Origin: Sphingomonas bacterium
GTDB taxonomy: Bacteria; Pseudomonadota; Alphaproteobacteria; Sphingomonadales; Sphingomonadaceae
NCBI GenBank assembly: GCA_026785645.1
Contig: JAJAZM010000181.1
Location: forward strand, 1 to 5,639
Length of the DNA stretch: 5,639 nucleotides
Direction of reading: 5' to 3'
The position numbers and the translations under genes were made by a program. This document shows, piece after piece, positions 4,564 through 5,639 of this stretch; within the stretch, counting starts at the first letter, position 1, and each line of letters opens with the position of its first letter. The notes beneath the pieces were generated by a model, which had not been told where the DNA came from, made no database searches, and saw nothing but the letters and a program-made list of their open reading frames with translations.

Positions 4564-5639
4564 ATGTCCGCTCGTGACGCCGTCATCGTTTCCACCGCCC
4601 GCACTCCGATCGGCCGCGCTTACAAGGGCGCGTTCAACGCCACTCCGTCGCCGACCCTCGCCGCGCACGCCATTCGCGCCGCGGTCGAGCGCGCCGGGAT
4701 CGACGGTGCCGAGGTCGAGGATGTGGTGATGGGTGCCGCGCTCCAGCAGGGCGTCCAGGCGACCATTGGCCGCACCGCCGCGCTTCGCGCTGGGCTGCCC
4801 GTCACCGTCGCCGCAATGTCGATCGACCGCCAGTGCGCCAGCGGGCTGATGGCCATCGCCACCGCCGCCAAGCAGGTCATCGTCGATCGCATGGACGTCT
4901 GCGTCGCCGGCGGGGTCGAAAGCATCTCGATGGTCCAGACCGCCGAGATGCGGCTGGGCGGCGATCCCGAGCTGATCGCGATGCACAAGAACGTCTACAT
5001 GCCGATGATCGACACCGCCGAAGTGGTTGCCAAGCGCTATGGCATCAGCCGCGATCGCGCCGATGCTTATGCGCTCGAATCGCAGCGCCGCACCGCCGCC
5101 GCGCAGGCCGAAGGCCGCTTCGCCGCAGAGATCATCCCGGTCACCGCGACGATGGGCGTCAAGGACAAGGAAACCGGCGCGATTTCGATGCAAGAAGTGA
5201 CGATCGACAAGGATGAAGGCAACCGCCCCGACACCAATCTCGAAGGCCTTCAGAAACTCCAGCCAGTGCGCGGCGAAGGCGCCACCGTCACCGCTGGCAA
5301 TGCGAGCCAATTGTCCGACGGCGCTTCGGCCTGCGTGATCATGGATGCCGCGCTCGCCGCCAAGCGCGGGCTGGAACCGCTCGGCCGCTATGTCGGCATG
5401 GCGGTGGCTGGCACCGAGCCCGACGAAATGGGCATCGGCCCGGTCTATGCCGTCCCCAAATTGCTCGAGCGGTTCGGATTGAAGGTCAGTGACATCGGCC
5501 TGTGGGAATTGAACGAGGCCTTCGCGGTGCAGGTGCTTTACAGCGCCGACACGCTCGGCATCCCGCACGAATTGCTCAACGTCGACGGCGGCGCGATCTC
5601 GATCGGCCATCCCTACGGCATGAGCGGCGCGCGGCTCAC
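4564..5639 (+). CDS. Thiolase (acetyl-CoA C-acyltransferase / 3-ketoacyl-CoA thiolase), 3' end beyond the window
   Basis: The enzyme cleaves 3-ketoacyl-CoA with CoA to give acetyl-CoA and a shortened acyl-CoA, or runs the reverse condensation. The first 358 codons are present. Relative to a family length near 390-400, about 35-45 residues are missing. The N-terminus DAVIVSTARTPIGRAYKGAF is typical. The acylated nucleophile is Cys91 in SIDRQCASGLMAI. GGVESIS follows near 117-123. Asn317 begins NEAF, which binds the catalytic water, and His349 lies in SIGHPYGMSGARL. The second catalytic cysteine (the CxG motif near the C-terminus) is past the edge. The RQCASGL form resembles degradative 3-ketoacyl-CoA thiolases more than the biosynthetic VCGSGL type, but this does not settle the substrate. 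The gene probably shares a transcript with the MaoC-type hydratase 9 bp upstream. A neighbouring acyl-CoA dehydrogenase or hydroxyacyl-CoA dehydrogenase would fit downstream. Confidence 0.95.
   Translation, partial: MSARDAVIVSTARTPIGRAYKGAFNATPSPTLAAHAIRAAVERAGIDGAEVEDVVMGAALQQGVQATIGRTAALRAGLPVTVAAMSIDRQCASGLMAIATAAKQVIVDRMDVCVAGGVESISMVQTAEMRLGGDPELIAMHKNVYMPMIDTAEVVAKRYGISRDRADAYALESQRRTAAAQAEGRFAAEIIPVTATMGVKDKETGAISMQEVTIDKDEGNRPDTNLEGLQKLQPVRGEGATVTAGNASQLSDGASACVIMDAALAAKRGLEPLGRYVGMAVAGTEPDEMGIGPVYAVPKLLERFGLKVSDIGLWELNEAFAVQVLYSADTLGIPHELLNVDGGAISIGHPYGMSGARL

Noticed and set aside
4084..5610. A 508-codon open frame on the minus strand, antisense to the hydratase and thiolase genes
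   Set aside because: The sense strand encodes two proteins with intact catalytic motifs and a clear ribosome-binding site. The antisense product is a low-complexity, Asp/Gly/His-rich sequence of the kind produced by strong G/C bias at third codon positions.

Overview
The window is a dense, GC-rich stretch of bacterial chromosome with strong G/C preference at third codon positions. Protein content suggests an alphaproteobacterium. My impression is the order Sphingomonadales, because the small hypothetical proteins on the left resemble ones I associate with sphingomonads. That is recall, not a search result. I see no tRNA, rRNA, CRISPR array, insertion sequence or phage gene. Gene order and composition look like ordinary core chromosome.

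Left part (1-710). A leftward gene cut by the window edge (1-121) encodes the N-terminus of a helix-turn-helix protein, probably an S24/LexA-like regulator. It is divergent from a rightward two-gene unit: a 57-residue HTH-like protein (199-372) and a 110-residue conserved hypothetical (369-701), coupled by an ATGA overlap. The 77-bp divergent spacer holds a perfect 7-bp inverted repeat (151-157 / 191-197).

Middle part (708-2925). Two leftward genes follow: a DJ-1/PfpI-family protein (1326-1862) and, downstream of it, a two-helix membrane hypothetical (708-1271). The latter converges on the left unit with only 6 bp between stop codons, and a GC-rich inverted repeat spans that junction. Divergent from the DJ-1/PfpI gene is a eukaryotic-like DNA topoisomerase IB (1933-2925) with all five catalytic positions identifiable.

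Right part (2926-5639). A MscS-type mechanosensitive channel (2971-4011) lies 45 bp after the topoisomerase. It is followed by a probable operon of a MaoC/NodN-type hydratase (4099-4554) and a thiolase (4564 to beyond the window end). Their pairing fits two steps of acyl-CoA beta-oxidation or related acyl-CoA metabolism.

The middle genes (DJ-1/PfpI, topoisomerase IB, MscS) share a stress-related flavour, but nothing proves that they act together. I did not find a convincing new multi-gene system. The best candidates for a second look are the small HTH/hypothetical pair beside its divergent regulator, the 187-residue membrane hypothetical with repeated LLLD motifs, and three weak regulatory signals.
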